Origin: Salegentibacter agarivorans
GTDB taxonomy: Bacteria > Bacteroidota > Bacteroidia > Flavobacteriales > Flavobacteriaceae
Assembly (NCBI RefSeq): GCF_900113135.1
Contig: NZ_FOOH01000011.1
Location: 1 to 64,000, forward strand
DNA: 64,000 bases
Direction: 5' to 3'
The notes under the pieces were generated by a model, which ran no database searches, was not told the origin of the DNA, and worked only from the letters and a program-made list of their open reading frames with translations. The position numbers and the translations under genes are program-made. Every line of letters begins with the position of its first letter. The stretch's first letter is position 1. This document shows, piece by piece, positions 34,309 to 43,336 of the stretch.

Positions 34309-34782
34309 ATGGATACCGCATCTACGCTAATAGGCCTTGGGCTTTTAGCTGTGTTTGTGCTGCCAATATTATTCTTAATCTGGCAACAAAACACCAAAGA
34401 AAAAAACAGGCTTAAAAACCTTAAAGAATTAAGTATAAAAAACAATTTAAACACCGATACGATAGAAATTTCGGCTACTTTACTTTTGGGATTAGACAGC
34501 AAGGCTAAAAAATTACTGGTTATAGAGCCTACCAACAATATGCAACACCAGGTATTGGACCTTAGTTATATAAAAAATGCTAAGGTAAGTTCACACCCAT
34601 TTCCAGATAAACCCGAGCTAATAAAAAGGATTAGCCTGGACCTTTCTGAAAACAGAAATAATAAAAAACTTACCGAAATTATTTTTTATGATGAAGATGA
34701 TAACTCTAGTAATAATGCTTCAGAAAGGCTGGTTATAGCGCAAAAATGGAACCGAATAATTAGCGAAAAACTTTCTGCTTAA
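34309..34782 (+). CDS. Single-helix membrane protein of unknown function
   Basis: A 157-residue protein with one N-terminal membrane helix (about residues 5-25) followed by a basic linker and a cytoplasmic mixed alpha/beta domain. Phrases such as KAKKLLVIEP and EIIFYDEDDNSSN suggest a small beta-sheet domain. No family is recognised. It has 68 bases between its stop and a downstream C-rich/G-rich tract that could form a weak hairpin (CCCCATCCCTAACCGGTGGGG). Confidence 0.6.
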   Translation: MDTASTLIGLGLLAVFVLPILFLIWQQNTKEKNRLKNLKELSIKNNLNTDTIEISATLLLGLDSKAKKLLVIEPTNNMQHQVLDLSYIKNAKVSSHPFPDKPELIKRISLDLSENRNNKKLTEIIFYDEDDNSSNNASERLVIAQKWNRIISEKLSA

Positions 34783-34911
34783 ATCCCATTACATTCTATT
34801 TTAACTGCCCCATCCCTAACCGGTGGGGTTATTTTTTAGGTTTTACCATTTCTTTGCGACGGATTGTTAGAATTATCTTTAAATTAGTATTTCAAACAAC
34901 TAAAAACCAAT

Positions 34912-36042
34912 ATGGGATTACTCATTTTATACGCTACTCTTTCCATTTTCTTTTCTTTTATGTGTTCTATTTTGGAAGCAGCTTTATTGAGTGTAACTCC
35001 TTCCTACATCAAAATAAAAAACAAGGAGGGGAAAGCATACGCCACAACACTTGCAAACTTTAAACAGGATATAGACAAACCGCTAATAGCCATTTTAACC
35101 GTAAATACCATTGCGCATACAGTTGGAGCTATTTTAGTAGGTGTTCAGGCCGAAAAAATTTACGGAGATGGAGGGAATGCTGTGGGAATTGTTTCGGCGA
35201 TTATGACGCTGGCTATTTTAGTTCTTTCCGAAATTATTCCAAAGACCATAGGTGCCACCTACTGGCAGGCCCTGGGAAATTTTACTGCAAAAACCCTTAA
35301 AATAATGATTTTCCCGCTGAAGTATACCGGTATACTTTGGCTTATGATGCTTACTACTAAATTAATAGGAAAATCGGCCCACGTTTCTTCTATGAACAGA
35401 GAAGAATTCGCAGCAATTACAGATGCTGCCGAAGAAGAAGGCGTTTTTGATGAAAGTGAAACCACGGTTATAAAAAACCTTCTCGTGTTTAGATCGGTTA
35501 AAGCAAAAGATGTAATGACGCCTTATTCCGTTGCCATTATTGAAGATGAAGATACCAGTATTGAAGAATTTCACCGAACCCATAAAAACCTTAAATTCTC
35601 CCGAATTCCCGTTTATAAGAATAAAACTAATAATGTTACCGGTTTTATTTTGAAAGATGATGTGTTGGAGGAAATGATAGACGACAAAGGCCCTGAACCG
35701 CTAAGCAAGCTAAAAAGGGAAATTTTTATGAGTTCTGAAGACACTCCAATTCCAGAGCTTTTTGAGAATTTTGTTAAGAAAAGAGGGCATATTTCCATGA
35801 TTGTAGACGAATACGGAAATACCGTAGGTTTAGTAACTATGGAAGACATAATAGAAACCTTGCTGGGCCTTGAAATTATGGACGAGAGCGACAGTATTGA
35901 AGATATGCAGATGCTGGCCCGCCAGAACTGGGAAAAACGCGCAAAACGCCTTGGGTTAATTCAAAGAAAAGATAATGAAGAAAATGAGGAGTCACCAAAA
36001 CCAGATATTTCTGAAAACACCCCTCGGGACAGCCAAAATTAG
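34912..36042 (+). CDS. CNNM/CorC-type membrane protein with CBS pair
   Basis: A membrane protein of the CNNM/HlyC-CorC family linked to magnesium or cobalt efflux. The N-terminal DUF21/CNNM domain has three to four helices (to about residue 150). Two CBS domains follow at about 185-310 (KAKDVMTPYSVAIIEDEDTS and HISMIVDEYGNTVGLVTMEDIIE), where adenine nucleotides usually bind. The usual C-terminal CorC_HlyC domain is missing, and the tail is short and charged. It overlaps ogt by 68 bases. Confidence 0.9.
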   Translation: MGLLILYATLSIFFSFMCSILEAALLSVTPSYIKIKNKEGKAYATTLANFKQDIDKPLIAILTVNTIAHTVGAILVGVQAEKIYGDGGNAVGIVSAIMTLAILVLSEIIPKTIGATYWQALGNFTAKTLKIMIFPLKYTGILWLMMLTTKLIGKSAHVSSMNREEFAAITDAAEEEGVFDESETTVIKNLLVFRSVKAKDVMTPYSVAIIEDEDTSIEEFHRTHKNLKFSRIPVYKNKTNNVTGFILKDDVLEEMIDDKGPEPLSKLKREIFMSSEDTPIPELFENFVKKRGHISMIVDEYGNTVGLVTMEDIIETLLGLEIMDESDSIEDMQMLARQNWEKRAKRLGLIQRKDNEENEESPKPDISENTPRDSQN

Positions 36043-36469
36043 GGGCGACGAAGCCGGGATTTCGGCAATTCAGATTTTGGATGAAGAAATACCGTCTTCA
36101 AAAGAAATCCCCGATTTTCTTCAGTCGGCTGCAGAACAATTAAATAAATATTTTAAAGGAAATTTAGAGGAATTCAATTTAAGACTTAACCCTAAGGGTA
36201 CCGATTTTCAGCAAAAAGTATGGAAAGCTTTAAGTGAAATTCCGTTTGGAAAAACCTGCAGTTACCTGGAACTTTCCCGAAAATTAGGTGATGAAAAAGC
36301 CATACGGGCAGTTGCGTCGGCAAACGGGAAAAATCCGCTTTGGGTGGTAATTCCATGTCATCGTGTAATTGGCAGTAATGGATCTTTAACCGGTTACGCC
36401 GGCGGCTTACATAGAAAACAATGGCTTTTAAACCACGAAAATAATACTTCGCAAATCTCAATGTTCTAA
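35975..36469 (+). CDS. ogt: Methylated-DNA-protein cysteine methyltransferase
   Basis: A suicide repair protein that takes alkyl groups from O6-methylguanine onto Cys128, in the motif IPCHRVIG. The helix-turn-helix (SYLELSRKLGDEKAIRAVASANG) with the arginine finger precedes it. The 164-residue length fits Ogt. Its start lies within the preceding gene in another frame; a later start would remove part of the N-terminal domain. Confidence 0.92.
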   Translation: MKKMRSHQNQIFLKTPLGTAKIRGDEAGISAIQILDEEIPSSKEIPDFLQSAAEQLNKYFKGNLEEFNLRLNPKGTDFQQKVWKALSEIPFGKTCSYLELSRKLGDEKAIRAVASANGKNPLWVVIPCHRVIGSNGSLTGYAGGLHRKQWLLNHENNTSQISMF

Positions 36470-36481
36470 ACTTTCAGCTGT

Positions 36482-37636
36482 ATGATTAGATTTTTAAAAA
36501 TTTCCGGAACCGTAATTTTTGTACTTCTAATCGCTGTTATTATTCTTATTATTTTCGATTTCGGATATATTTTTCGCGGAATGCAGGCCACTTATTTCCA
36601 GGGAGAAAAAACAGCATTTATAGATGATTATCCGCATTTTGAGAACCGACTTATTGAAGCGGGAACTGAAGTGGATACCTGGCCCAAACATTCAAATTAT
36701 AACACTGCCGCGCCTACTGATGATCTTACCGAATTAAACGAAGAACTGGAAACTGCGGCTTTTTTAATCATACAAAATGATAGTATTTGGTTTGAAGAAT
36801 ATTACCAGGAATATGGCCCCAATTCTAAGACCAATTCGTTTTCTATGGCTAAAAGTATTGTTTCGGCAATGCTGGGAAAAGCAATTAAGGATGGCCATAT
36901 TACCAGTTTAGAACAACCCGTTTCCAATTTTTTTCCGCAGTTTAAAGAAGAATTAAAAGTTGGGGATTTGGCTTCCATGGCTTCCGGGTTAAACTGGAAC
37001 GAGAATTACTATAATCCTTTTGGGATGACTGCCAGAGCTTATTTTGATGAAAACATTCGGGAATTGGTTTTGCGTCTTCAAGTTACCGAAACCCCGGGAG
37101 AAAGCTTTAAATACCTTAGCGGAAACACTATTCTCCTTGGGATGGTTATAGAAAAAGCCACGGGAGAAAATCTTTCAGAATATTTAAGTAAAAGTTTCTG
37201 GAAACCACTGGGAATGCAAGAAGATGCGCTTTGGCAATTAGACAGCGAAGAAAGCGGAATGGAAAAAGCTTATTGCTGTATTGCCTCCAATGCCCGCGAT
37301 TTTGCAAGATTTGGCAAACTCTACAAGAACAAAGGAAAATGGAACGGAAAACAAATCCTGGATTCAGAATTTGTAGTACGATCTACCGAACCGCGTTTTG
37401 AAGAAAGCCCGCAATATGGCTATGGGTTTTGGCTGAGTGATTATAAAGAAAAAGATATTTTTTATATGCGCGGCATTCGCGGGCAATATGTGATTGTAAT
37501 CCCCGACGACGATTTGATTATTGTAAGATTGGGGGAAAACCTTATTAAAAAAGACGAAAACGAAGAACACGCGCCCGATTTCTATAAGTATATTGATGAG
37601 ACTTATAAAATGCTAAACGATGCTGCAAACAATTAA
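36482..37636 (+). CDS. Serine hydrolase of the beta-lactamase/class C family
   Basis: A membrane-tethered penicillin-binding-like hydrolase. A membrane helix covers residues 7-28. The nucleophile motif SxxK is Ser121-Met-Ala-Lys124, and the second motif is YLSGN in place of YxN. The third motif region is IRGQYVIVIP rather than KTG. Such enzymes are often esterases or peptidases with no link to resistance. It overlaps the exonuclease gene by 17 bases. Confidence 0.85.
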   Translation: MIRFLKISGTVIFVLLIAVIILIIFDFGYIFRGMQATYFQGEKTAFIDDYPHFENRLIEAGTEVDTWPKHSNYNTAAPTDDLTELNEELETAAFLIIQNDSIWFEEYYQEYGPNSKTNSFSMAKSIVSAMLGKAIKDGHITSLEQPVSNFFPQFKEELKVGDLASMASGLNWNENYYNPFGMTARAYFDENIRELVLRLQVTETPGESFKYLSGNTILLGMVIEKATGENLSEYLSKSFWKPLGMQEDALWQLDSEESGMEKAYCCIASNARDFARFGKLYKNKGKWNGKQILDSEFVVRSTEPRFEESPQYGYGFWLSDYKEKDIFYMRGIRGQYVIVIPDDDLIIVRLGENLIKKDENEEHAPDFYKYIDETYKMLNDAANN

Positions 37637-38333
37637 GCTGGAGAATATTCTACTTCTCGATATTGAAACCGTGCCCGAATTTGAAAATCACGGTCAACTT
37701 TCTGAAGACAAAAAATTGCTTTGGGAAGAGAAAACCCAATACCAGCGTAAAGATGAATTTACTGCAGAACAGTTTTATGATCGGGCCGGGATTTGGGCAG
37801 AATTCGGTAAGATTGTGTGTATCTCTGTTGGTTTTTTCAGCTTTAAAAATGGGGAAAGAACTTTTAGACTCACCACTTTTAGAGATGAAGAAAAAAACCT
37901 GTTACAGGAATTTGCTAATTTATTACAAGAACATTTTTCAAAACCGCATCACTTGCTCTGCGCGCACAACGGTAAAGAATTCGATTTCCCCTTCATAGCC
38001 CGCCGAATGTTAATTCACGATCTGGCGCTTCCTTTAAAACTCAATTTATTTGGTAAAAAACCCTAGGAAGTTCCACACCTGGATACGCTGGAACTATGGA
38101 AGTTTGGAGATTATAAACATTTTACTTCGCTAAAATTACTCACCAGTGTTTTAAAAATCCCATCGCCAAAAGATGATATTTCGGGTAATGATGTTAGAAA
38201 TGTGTTCTACAATGATAAAGACCTAGATAGAATTATAAACTACTGCGAAAAAGATGTACTTGCCATTGCACAGGTTATTTTAAAACTTAGGCAGGAAAAA
38301 TTGCTGGAAGCTTCTGAAGTTGTAAGCGTTTAA
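37620..38333 (+). pseudogene. 3'-5' exonuclease (DnaQ/PolB-like), cut by a nonsense codon
   Basis: A DEDDy-type exonuclease whose frame is interrupted by TAG at 38064-38066, where TGG (Trp) would be expected in GKKPWEVPHLDT. Before the stop are the motifs LDIETVPEF (Exo I) and AHNGKEFDFPF (Exo II). After it, in the same frame, are HLDTLELWKFGDYKHFTSL and NYCEKDVLAIAQV (Exo III, with the last catalytic Asp), ending at 38333. The 148-residue truncated product would lack the third motif and be inactive. No frameshift is seen. Confidence 0.85.
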
Positions 38334-38446
38334 GAATATATTTTTAAATATGAGTTTTATCAGCAATAAAGCATTTTAACCTTCCCTAAAGATTTAACTA
38401 TCATTTTATTACTAACTTTAGGTTATAACCAATAAAACCAACAATT

Positions 38447-38806
38447 ATGTATTTGTATATTGAAATGTGGAATGTAACCGGGAAGTGGATAGACCTGTCT
38501 AAAGATAAAAGGCGGGAGCTCATGGAAAATATGCAGGATAGAATTACCGGTTTAAAAGAAAATGGAGTAGAAAATCTTGGTTGGGCTCTAAACGACGAGC
38601 ACACGCATTACCGAAGTCAATATCGCTACGTTACGGTTTGGAAAATGCCTTCTTTAGATAATGTGGAGACTTTAGAGGAAAACTTAAAGAAAGTAGGCTG
38701 GTACGACTATTTTTCTCAAGCCAATACCCGTGGAAAAATTATTTCGCAGGGAGAAGCTATAGACTTTCTCGTTAATCTTGAAGCAGAATCTACTTCACTC
38801 ACCTAA
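38447..38806 (+). CDS. Conserved small protein, DUF6616-like
   Basis: A soluble 119-residue protein without signal peptide. The pattern YLYIEMWNVTGKWIDLSKDKRRE at the start, the inner EHTHYRSQYRYVTVWKMP and the FSQANTRGK ending suggest a dimeric alpha/beta-barrel fold. I link it to DUF6616 with limited certainty and know no function. It has its own terminator downstream. Confidence 0.65.
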   Translation: MYLYIEMWNVTGKWIDLSKDKRRELMENMQDRITGLKENGVENLGWALNDEHTHYRSQYRYVTVWKMPSLDNVETLEENLKKVGWYDYFSQANTRGKIISQGEAIDFLVNLEAESTSLT

Positions 38807-38830
38807 TGTGAATTAAAACAGAAATATTTT

Positions 38831-38866
38831 CCGGCAGTAATTTGGAGTTACTGCCGGATTTTTTTT
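38831..38866 (+). terminator. Strong intrinsic terminator after the DUF6616-like gene
   Basis: A perfect 10-bp stem, CCGGCAGTAA (38831-38840) with TTACTGCCGG (38848-38857), is followed by ATTTTTTTT. It lies between convergent genes and ends at the stop of the CoA-transferase B gene. Confidence 0.9.
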
Positions 38867-39518
38867 ATAACTGCATTTCAGGAATATCACCTTCTAAAAG
38901 TAACTTTCCTTCTGTAGCCTTTTGAATCTCCTCTACACTTACTCCGGGGGCTCTTTCCAGCAATTTAAAACCATCTTTAGTAACTTCAATAACCGCAAGG
39001 TTAGTTACAATTTTAGTTACACAGGCTACGCCGGTTAAAGGCAGCGAACATTTTTTAAGCAATTTAGAATCTCCCGCTTTGTTGGTATGCATCATCGCTA
39101 CGATAATATTTTCAGCACTGGCTACAAGATCCATGGCGCCGCCCATACCTTTTACCATTTTCCCCGGTATTTTCCAGTTGGCGATATCACCGTTTTCGGC
39201 AACTTCCATAGCTCCTAAAATAGTAAGATCTACGTGCTGCCCGCGAATCATCCCGAAGCTCATTGCGGAATCAAAGAAACTCGCACCGGGAAGTGCAGTT
39301 ATGGTTTGTTTTCCAGCATTAATAAGATCGGCGTCTTCTTCTCCTTCCAATGGAAATGGTCCCATTCCTAAAATTCCGTTTTCACTCTGAAATTCTACTT
39401 CTATATCATCGCGTACAAAATTGGCTACGAGGGTAGGAATTCCAATTCCCAAATTCACATAATACCCGTCTTTCACCTCTTTGGCAATACGTTTTGCTAT
39501 TCCTTCTTTGTCTAACAT
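38865..39518 (-). CDS. 3-oxoacid CoA-transferase subunit B
   Basis: The beta subunit of a succinyl-CoA:3-ketoacid (or acetoacetate) CoA-transferase used in ketone-body and amino-acid breakdown. The catalytic Glu lies in FQSENGILGMGPFP, and GVACVTKIVTN is typical. At 217 residues it is complete. It is downstream of the A subunit with a 193-base gap that contains a palindromic repeat. Confidence 0.92.
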   Translation of the reverse strand: MLDKEGIAKRIAKEVKDGYYVNLGIGIPTLVANFVRDDIEVEFQSENGILGMGPFPLEGEEDADLINAGKQTITALPGASFFDSAMSFGMIRGQHVDLTILGAMEVAENGDIANWKIPGKMVKGMGGAMDLVASAENIIVAMMHTNKAGDSKLLKKCSLPLTGVACVTKIVTNLAVIEVTKDGFKLLERAPGVSVEEIQKATEGKLLLEGDIPEMQL

Positions 39519-39530
39519 AATTCTAATTTT

Positions 39531-39554
39531 GTCATTTCCGCGAAGGCGGAAATC
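39531..39554. repeat. Short palindromic repeat, family 2, copy 1
   Basis: A 24-base unit starting GTCATTTCCGCG and ending GGCGGAAATC has inverted arms ATTTCCGC/GCGGAAAT. A copy with one changed base is at 60245-60268. It lies between the two CoA-transferase subunit genes. Confidence 0.85.
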
Positions 39555-39711
39555 TATATTTTTTCAAAAAAACAGATTCGAAAAGACTCTAAAATCACTA
39601 CTGAAAAATGAATGATTCTCAAATTACCACGTTTTCAAATCTTCAAATCATCGTTTATCAAATATTCGTTAATCAGTTATTTGTTCAATGGTCACTTTTA
39701 ACCATTAACCT

Positions 39712-40413
39712 TTAACTTACTTTTCGAACTGTTCTTTTCTCAATTCGCTTTTCGTAATTTTTTCCTTCAAAAATGCGTTGTACAAAAATCCCTGGAATAT
39801 GAATCTGGTTTGGGTCTAATTCTCCCGGTTCAACCAGTTCTTCCACCTCAACAACGGTTACTTTCGCCGCACCACACATTAGCGGATTAAAATTACGGGC
39901 TGTTCCTTTAAAAATAAGGTTTCCGGCTTTATCGCCTTTCCAGGCTTTTACAAAAGCAAAGTCTGCTTTAAAAGCTTTTTCTAATACATACATTTTCCCA
40001 TCAAACTCACGGGTTTCCTTAAACTGGGAAACTTCGGTACCATAACCGGCAGGCGTGTACATTGCAGGATACCCTTGTTGGGCTGCCTGGCAACGTGCTG
40101 CTAATGTTCCCTGCGGAATAAGCTCTACCTCCAGCTCTTCGCTAAGCATTTGGCGCTCAAACTCGTCGTTTTCTCCCACATAGGAAGAAACCATTTTATC
40201 TATTTGTTTCTTTTGAAGTAAAAGTCCGAGGCCAAAGTCGTCTACCCCGGCGTTATTGGAAATGCAGGTAAGATTTTTTACGTTAAGACGTACTAATTCT
40301 GAAATGGCATTTTCTGGAATCCCACTAAGGCCAAAACCACCAAGCATAAAGGTCATACCATCTTCTACGCCCTGCAAAGCATCTTCTACATTTGCTACAG
40401 TTTTTCTAATCAT
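39712..40413 (-). CDS. 3-oxoacid CoA-transferase subunit A
   Basis: The alpha subunit partner of the downstream gene. The sequence starts with the family pattern [20 protein letters not shown] and contains [19 protein letters not shown]. It is 233 residues long and complete. With subunit B it forms an alpha-beta pair that moves CoA between succinate and acetoacetate. Confidence 0.92.
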   Translation of the reverse strand: MIRKTVANVEDALQGVEDGMTFMLGGFGLSGIPENAISELVRLNVKNLTCISNNAGVDDFGLGLLLQKKQIDKMVSSYVGENDEFERQMLSEELEVELIPQGTLAARCQAAQQGYPAMYTPAGYGTEVSQFKETREFDGKMYVLEKAFKADFAFVKAWKGDKAGNLIFKGTARNFNPLMCGAAKVTVVEVEELVEPGELDPNQIHIPGIFVQRIFEGKNYEKRIEKRTVRKVS

Positions 40414-40520
40414 CGGTATTTAATTTTACCGAAAAATACGAAAATAAAAATGCTGTTACAATGCTTTTAGGCTTGTAGATTATATTTTCCTGAAAAATAA
40501 AGCTGAATTTTTGCTAAATC

Positions 40521-42833
40521 CTAAAAGTCAAGTTCATCTGGAACACTATTATTCTCAGAATCACTTTCCTGATTATACTCGTCACAATTTATTTCAATAG
40601 AGAGATTATCTGGTCTGGGAAAAGCATCCTTTGAAATATCCAGTGCTTCATCGGCATAAAGATCTTTCATATACATTCCCCAAATAGGTAAAGCCATAGT
40701 AGCGCCCTGCCCGTATGTTAAATTTGGAAAATGCACCGCTCTATCTTCGGCACCAACCCAAACGCCGGTTACAAGATTAGGAACCATTCCCATAAACCAG
40801 CCATCACTTTGGTTTTGGGTAGTTCCGGTTTTACCGGCAATAGGATTTTTAAAATCGTAAGGATAGCCGGTTACCCCGCGTTTGTAATGATCAAAATCTT
40901 TAGCGTAAGTTCCGCGTAAGCGAACCCCAGATCCGTATTGAGTTACCCCCTCCAGAATATTTACCGTCACGTAAGCCGCTTCTTTATTTAAAATATCACG
41001 GGTTTCTGGTACGTGCTGGTAAAGAACCGTTCCATTTTTATCTTCAATACGGTTTACAATTACCGGTTTAACATATACCCCTTCATTTACAAAAGTGCTA
41101 TATGCTGAAACCATCTCGAAAAGGCTCATATCTTCCGTTCCCAAAGCAATCGCAGGGCCTTCGGAAAAGTTTTCAGTATCAACTCCTAATTTTTTTACTA
41201 AGTCTATGACCGGTCCCGGACCTGTTTTGTCTATTAATCTTGCAGTTACTGTATTCACAGATTGGGCAAGCGCATTTTTTAAGCTTATCATCCCTTCATA
41301 TTCTCCATTAGCATTTGAAGGTGTCCAATCTTTAATATTTCCATATTTCCCCGCCTCAATAGTAAACCTGTTTTTAGGCATAACATCACAAGGAGAAAGC
41401 TTTAACTGATCTATAGCTGTAGCATAAACAAAAGGCTTAAAGGTAGAGCCAACTTGGCGTTTTCCCTGTTTTACGTGATCGTATTTAAAATGTTTAAAGT
41501 TGGTACCACCAACCCAGGCTCTAACTTCGCCGGTTTGAGGCGTCATAGACATAAGACCTGCCTGTAAGAATCCTTTATAATAAAAGATAGAATCCTTAGG
41601 CGTCATAATAGTGTCTTTTATTCCATCCCAGGAGAACACCCGCATTTTAGTTTCTTTATCAAAAGAAGCTAAAATATCTTCTTCAGATTTTCCCTGGTCT
41701 TTCATTTCTTTCCATCGTACAGACCGACGCATTGCACTTTTCACAATACCATCAACCTGTCCCTGATCTATATCCCGAAACGGAGCAGTCTTGTTATTTT
41801 TATTCTGCCTGTCAAATTCTTTCTGAAGGTGGGAAATATGCTTTTCTACCGCAGTCTCAGCATATTGCTGCATTTTAGAATCTATGCTGGTATAAATTTT
41901 TAATCCGTCCCGGTAGAGACTATATTCACTTCCATCTGGCTTTGGATTTTTTTGAATCCAATCTTTCATAAATCCTTGTAGGTAAACGCGGAAATATGTT
42001 GCCATCCCTTCGTCGTGACCTTCGGGAGAGAAATCAAGGTTTAAAGGTAGCTTCTGAAGTGAATCTTTTTCTTGTTCAGAGAGATATCCGTTTTTATTCA
42101 TTTGAACAAAAACCTGGTTACGGCGTTGTTTTACCAATTCGGGTCTACGAACCGGGTTATACAAAGCGGCATTTTTTAACATCGCCACCAAAACTGCCGA
42201 TTCTTCTATATTAAGGTTTTTGGCTTCTTTCCCAAAGTAAATTTTTGAAGCCGAACGAATTCCTACTGCCTGGTACACAAAATCGTATTTATTAAAATAC
42301 ATGGTAATAATTTCTTCTTTTGTGTATTGCCTTTCCAGCTGGGTAGCAATATTCCATTCTTTAACTTTTTGTAAAATCCGGGCAAAAGGATTGTTTGAAA
42401 CCTGCTCGGTAAACAAAAGTTTAGAAAGTTGTTGGGTTATGGTACTGGCACCACCACGGGTTCCCAGGTAAAAAGCAGCTCTAAGGGTTCCTTTTGGGTC
42501 TATCCCGGCGTGTTTGTAAAACCGCTCGTCTTCAGTAGCTACAAGGGCTTCAATAAGATGATCGGGAAGATCGTCATACTTTATAGGAGTTCGGTTTTCA
42601 CTGTAATATTTCCCTAAAGTTTCCCCATCTGATGAGAAAATTTCGGTTGCGAGATTGGTTTCAGGATTTTCCAGCTCTTCAAAATCTGGCATCTTACCAA
42701 ATGCGCCCCAACCGGCCAGTAAGAAAATTAAAACTACAGCTAATAAACCAATGCCAAAAATCGTCCAAAAACCAATTATATAAGATCTTTTGCTGGTTTT
42801 AGACTTTTGCTGCTTCTTTTTTGTTGCGGCCAT
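40521..42833 (-). CDS. Class A penicillin-binding protein (PBP1a-like)
   Basis: A bifunctional peptidoglycan synthase. A short cytoplasmic tail and one membrane helix (about residues 20-45) are followed by the glycosyltransferase domain at about 70-250, with catalytic Glu in TEDERFYKHAGIDP. The transpeptidase domain has nucleophile motif STFK (in VGSTFKPF), SVNT as SxN, and KTGTT as KTG. It is 770 residues long. It is followed upstream by gldH and ricT on the same strand. Confidence 0.95.
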   Translation of the reverse strand: MAATKKKQQKSKTSKRSYIIGFWTIFGIGLLAVVLIFLLAGWGAFGKMPDFEELENPETNLATEIFSSDGETLGKYYSENRTPIKYDDLPDHLIEALVATEDERFYKHAGIDPKGTLRAAFYLGTRGGASTITQQLSKLLFTEQVSNNPFARILQKVKEWNIATQLERQYTKEEIITMYFNKYDFVYQAVGIRSASKIYFGKEAKNLNIEESAVLVAMLKNAALYNPVRRPELVKQRRNQVFVQMNKNGYLSEQEKDSLQKLPLNLDFSPEGHDEGMATYFRVYLQGFMKDWIQKNPKPDGSEYSLYRDGLKIYTSIDSKMQQYAETAVEKHISHLQKEFDRQNKNNKTAPFRDIDQGQVDGIVKSAMRRSVRWKEMKDQGKSEEDILASFDKETKMRVFSWDGIKDTIMTPKDSIFYYKGFLQAGLMSMTPQTGEVRAWVGGTNFKHFKYDHVKQGKRQVGSTFKPFVYATAIDQLKLSPCDVMPKNRFTIEAGKYGNIKDWTPSNANGEYEGMISLKNALAQSVNTVTARLIDKTGPGPVIDLVKKLGVDTENFSEGPAIALGTEDMSLFEMVSAYSTFVNEGVYVKPVIVNRIEDKNGTVLYQHVPETRDILNKEAAYVTVNILEGVTQYGSGVRLRGTYAKDFDHYKRGVTGYPYDFKNPIAGKTGTTQNQSDGWFMGMVPNLVTGVWVGAEDRAVHFPNLTYGQGATMALPIWGMYMKDLYADEALDISKDAFPRPDNLSIEINCDEYNQESDSENNSVPDELDF

Positions 42834-42844
42834 TTATTCAAAAA

Positions 42845-43336
42845 TTATTGTAGGTTTTCTTCTATTCTAAAACCTATGTGGGTAATTCCTTCTAAATTTT
42901 TTATTCCTTCCACCTGGTCGTTTTTACGCATTGCCTGTTTAATGGCAATTTTATATTCGCCGGGTTCAGTAAAACTCACATTTTCTTTATACCACAGCTT
43001 ACTTTCTTTTACATCACCAAAACCCGTACCAAGCCAACTTCCATTTGGCGCCGCCATTTCATATTCAAGGGTATCGGTTACCACTTTCCCCTGTGGAAAT
43101 CGCATTTCGGTTATTAAAAACAGGTTTCTGTAATTATAATCTTTATTATTTCTAACGTTTATAAATAGGTTATAATTTTGCAAAGAATCAAGCTCGCCTA
43201 AATTAAAAACTAAAGTAGAATCTCTTTCCCATCCTCCCTGTATGGGCTTATACTCATCATAAACCCGTTTTTCATCACAGGAAACTATTAAGGTAAAAAG
43301 ACCAATAAAAATTGAAAATACTGCAGCTTTACGCAT
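42845..43336 (-). CDS. gldH: Gliding motility lipoprotein GldH
   Basis: An outer-envelope lipoprotein needed for gliding and linked to the type 9 secretion machinery in Bacteroidota. Starting at the ATG at 43336, the signal peptide ends in the lipobox LIVSC, and the mature part has QGGWERDSTLVF and LFLITEMRFPQGKV, typical for GldH. The 11-base gap to the PBP gene suggests one operon. The start overlaps the end of ricT by 8 bases. Other gld genes are not in this window. Confidence 0.9.
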   Translation of the reverse strand: MRKAAVFSIFIGLFTLIVSCDEKRVYDEYKPIQGGWERDSTLVFNLGELDSLQNYNLFINVRNNKDYNYRNLFLITEMRFPQGKVVTDTLEYEMAAPNGSWLGTGFGDVKESKLWYKENVSFTEPGEYKIAIKQAMRKNDQVEGIKNLEGITHIGFRIEENLQ

